Shown here: positions 61,989-64,000 of the stretch, in pieces
Layout of the letters: the number at the start of each line of letters is the position of its first letter
Position numbering within the stretch: the first letter of the stretch is position 1
NCBI GenBank assembly: GCA_028751875.1
Contig: CM054159.1
Location: 18,365,681 to 18,429,680, forward strand
Source: Rapana venosa
Taxonomy: Eukaryota; Mollusca; Gastropoda; Neogastropoda; Muricidae
Direction: 5' to 3'
DNA length: 64,000 nucleotides
The notes under the pieces: generated by a model
What the model saw: the letters and a program-made list of their open reading frames with translations, nothing else
What the model was told of the DNA's origin: nothing
The model's database searches: none
Made by a program: the position numbers and the translations under genes

Positions 61989-63993
61989 TGGCCACCCACA
62001 GCTGCTGGACTACTTTTCTACAAAAGGCAGTTGGGGGCTTAATGTGCGCAAAACGTGTTCTGCATGTGTTCACACACAGGACTTAAATTAAATTTATAGT
62101 CTTATCCAAAGGACGTTGTTTTTGTTGTCGTTTTTTGGGGGGGCGGGAAAGAGGAGGGGTGGAGTGGAGATGGAAAAAAAATCCCCTTGAATGGACAGTG
62201 TAGTGAAAACTCAAACCAGCACCCTCAATTACCGTCTGATTATGAGGACAACTCTCCAACCACAAGAACATTCTGCTTTCTGCTATAAAAAAATGAAAAC
62301 TGAGTTTTGAAAACAGGAAAGAACCGTTTCAGAAAATTTGTATTTTATTTTTCTAATTTCTCTCTAACCACAAAACTATTCCGCTTTCTGCTATAAAGAA
62401 ATGAAAACTGAGTTTTGAAAACAGGAAAATTCTGTATTTCATATACATGTCTAATTCAACAAACACACATTACATTAAAAAAAGAGTTTAGGTGGATGGC
62501 AATATCTTGAAGATCAACAGGACATCTTTTTATTGTTTGTTAACTGTATTCTATGCGCAACGAAAATGATTTGGGGAGATGATAACAGGCGTACTGACTT
62601 GCCAGTGTCCAGTAGCTTGGCTTACCTTCGTAGTTGATGTTGCCTTGAGAATCTTCCATTCCCTGGATAAGCTGGTCCACCTCGTCGTCGCTCAGCTTCT
62701 CTCCTGGAACACCACTCCATGCACTTAGCCAGCCGGCCAACCACCCAGCCAGCCAGTCAGCCAGCCGGCCAACCACCCAGCCAGCCAGCCAACTAGTCAG
62801 CCAGTCAGTCAGTCAGTCAGCCGGCCAACCACCCAGCCAGCCAGCCAGTCAGTCAGTCAGTCAGCCAGCCAGCTAGTCAGCCAGGCAACCACCCAGTCAG
62901 CCAGCCGGCCAACCACCCAGCCAGTCAGCCAGCCAGCCAGTCAGCCAGCCAACCACCCAGTCAGCCAGCCAGTCAGCCAGCCAGACAACCACCCAGTCAG
63001 CCAGCCAGCCAACCACCCAGTCAGCCAGCTAGTCAGTCAGTCAGTCAGTCAGCCAGCCAGCCAGTCAGCCAATCAGTCAATCTTGTCATTTAGAGCCCAG
63101 CCAATCACAGAGGCCAAAGCACACCTGTCTTGAAAAAGGAAAGTCTCGAGTTTAATCCCATCTAGGGCCAGACTTTCCCCAAATCCATCATGTCGTGAGT
63201 GGTCTGGATGCTAGTATTTTGGATGATATAACAAATTAAGGTTCCATGCATGGTATATAATTAGCGCAAGAAAAACAACAACATCACGGCAACAAGAGAG
63301 TTGTCCCGGGCAAATTCTGTACAGAAAAATGCCATTTTCATTTTATAGGAAAAACAACTTCCACATATAGACTTTTGAAAAAAAATTGTTTATTATAAGA
63401 TGAGTGAAGCTTCCCTTGTGGCACTCTCTCCCCAATTACCTTCAGAAAAATCTGTCATGACTGTATTGCATGTTGTATACACTACAAAACACAGATTTAA
63501 AACTAGTCCACACTAAAGAAGATCATTATCAAGAATGACAATTTATCATTTATACTAGCTCAAACTTTCAATCATAATTTTAAAGCACACACACACATGC
63601 ACACACACACACACCTACATTCTTAAGAGTTAAATGTAGTCCTTTTTTCTCTTCTTTTTTTCTTTGCATTCATCAGATGGATAGCTCAGTCCCTCTGAAT
63701 CCTTTTGAGAAGTTTAATAAGTACACACACGTTTCAAGACCTATGAAATTTGGGCTGACTTGTGACACTTTGACAGCATGCTGTAAAAGGTCCTCAGTTT
63801 CTAAGTCACCACCAGGAGACTCACTCACCCAGGGAAGTGAGGATGTGTCGGAGCTCTGCGCTGGAGATGAAGCCGTTCTGCTCCTTGTCAAAGACACGGA
63901 ACCCTTCAATGAAGTCTTCCAGCGGAGGAACACTGCGGTTCTTGCTTATGGTCTGCAGGATTGGGTAAAACGTCTCGAAAGTGATCCTTGCAT
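60489..63993 (-). CDS. Myosin essential (alkali) light chain, C-terminal three exons
   Basis: The exons 63829-63993, 62626-62703 and 60489-60517 join in frame (165 + 78 + 29 nt, 90 codons with stop). They encode [18 protein letters not shown], then a helix ending IEGFRVF, EF-hand loop [42 protein letters not shown] and ELIKMVRSG. This is the layout of the MYL6/alkali light chain family: [12 protein letters not shown] linker, FRVFDKE loop, LGEKL, GNINYEEL ending. Such chains clamp the myosin lever arm at the first IQ motif. EF-hand 3 keeps Asp1, Asn5, Gly6 and Glu12, while hand 4 is degenerate. The N-terminal half lies to the right of the window. Confidence 0.92.
61897..61990. repeat. (TGTC)n microsatellite
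   Basis: About 22 tetramers with TGAC variants. Confidence 0.97.
62030..62275 (-). repeat. tRNA-derived SINE, head type 1, degraded
   Basis: The minus strand shows a remnant head (GTGGTTGGAGAGTTGTCCTC) and the core ('CTTTGGATAAGACTATAAAT', 'AACACATGCAGAACACG'). The 3' part is missing. Confidence 0.72.
62626..62703 (-). CDS. Myosin light chain exon (EF-hand 4)
   Basis: Acceptor GGTGTTCCAG, donor GAAG|GTAAGC, 78 bases. Encodes [26 protein letters not shown]. The acceptor lies 22 bases from a CAGC/CAGT array that fills the upstream intron. Confidence 0.92.
62726..63085. repeat. (CAGC/CAGT/CCAAC)n tetranucleotide array beside a splice acceptor
   Basis: About 360 bases of CAGC, CAGT and CAAC-CACC units with a loose higher-order pattern (GCCGGCCAACCACCCAGCCA). 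Because tetramers rotate through all frames it yields a short [14 protein letters not shown] false frame on the minus strand. It fills the acceptor-side end of a light-chain intron. Confidence 0.95.
63086..63828. other. Rest of the myosin light chain intron
   Basis: Unique sequence with a CA run at 63584-63615. A weak SINE-like B-box remnant (TCTCGAGTTTAATCCCATC) lies near 63145. No exon seen. Confidence 0.55.
63829..63993 (-). CDS. Myosin light chain exon (linker and EF-hand 3)
   Basis: Acceptor TTCCCAG at the window edge, donor CTGG|GTGAGT. Begins with two bases of a split codon (probably GAT) and ARITFETF, ends HILTSL plus G. Confidence 0.92.
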
Positions 63994-64000
63994 CTGGGAA

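Larger units (their letters stand above)
60518..62625. other. Last intron of the myosin light chain gene
   Basis: Contains (CAAGG)n near 60565-60590, (TGTC)n at 61900-61988 and a SINE core at 62030-62275. An alternative last exon, as in MYL6, was looked for and not found with confidence. Confidence 0.6.

Overview
The window is animal nuclear DNA. It has spliced genes with GT-AG introns, many tandem arrays, tRNA-derived SINEs and decayed non-LTR retrotransposons (LINEs). The mix of (ATT)n-tailed 'GCGCTATATAAA' repeats, minisatellites and LINE types suggests a marine invertebrate, most likely a mollusc and perhaps a caenogastropod snail. That placement is inference. The window ends mid-gene, contains a 500-N scaffold gap (45772-46271) and has several stretches that look like poor consensus sequence.

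Genes. (1) 1399-1524, +: the last coding exon (41 codons plus stop) of an unidentified gene. Its splice acceptor lies in the final unit of a 33-bp minisatellite. (2) 10189-25520, -: a complete 11-exon gene for a 376-residue protein. All ten junctions agree in phase. Its C-terminal domain resembles glutamate-rich protein 2 (ERICH2). (3) 28453-31317, +: a two-exon gene for an 80-residue single-pass membrane protein resembling COX14, a mitochondrial cytochrome oxidase assembly factor. It is head-to-head with gene 2, and the shared upstream region holds a YY1-type motif. (4) 60489-63993, -: the last three coding exons of a myosin essential (alkali) light chain. The rest lies beyond the right edge.

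Layout. 1-9.8 kb: exon and 3' flank of gene 1, then minisatellites with 33-, 34-, ~80-100-, 35- and 37-bp units. 9.8-25.5 kb: the ERICH2-like gene, with introns full of microsatellites, a 33-bp two-variant array (16.5-18.46 kb), a 430-bp polypurine tract and inverted LINE tails. 25.5-32 kb: the COX14-like gene, with SINE-rich introns. 32-57 kb: repeat territory with at least seven LINE fragments. One, at 32195-33621, is flanked by a perfect 16-bp target-site duplication. This part also holds a 24-bp array, a 2.4-kb GTAGT pentamer array carrying a LINE fragment, and a 6.8-kb block of three adjacent unrelated satellites (48.4-55.2 kb). 57-64 kb: 3' flank, introns and exons of the light-chain gene, including a CAGC/CAGT array beside a splice acceptor.

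The genes do not form a pathway. The one arrangement likely to matter for regulation is the divergent ERICH2-like/COX14-like pair. The most interesting signals are an unresolved reading frame at the acidic part of ERICH2-like exon 5, exchange of heads and tails between SINE families that share one core, and arrays that touch splice sites. No prokaryotic, viral or CRISPR system is present.
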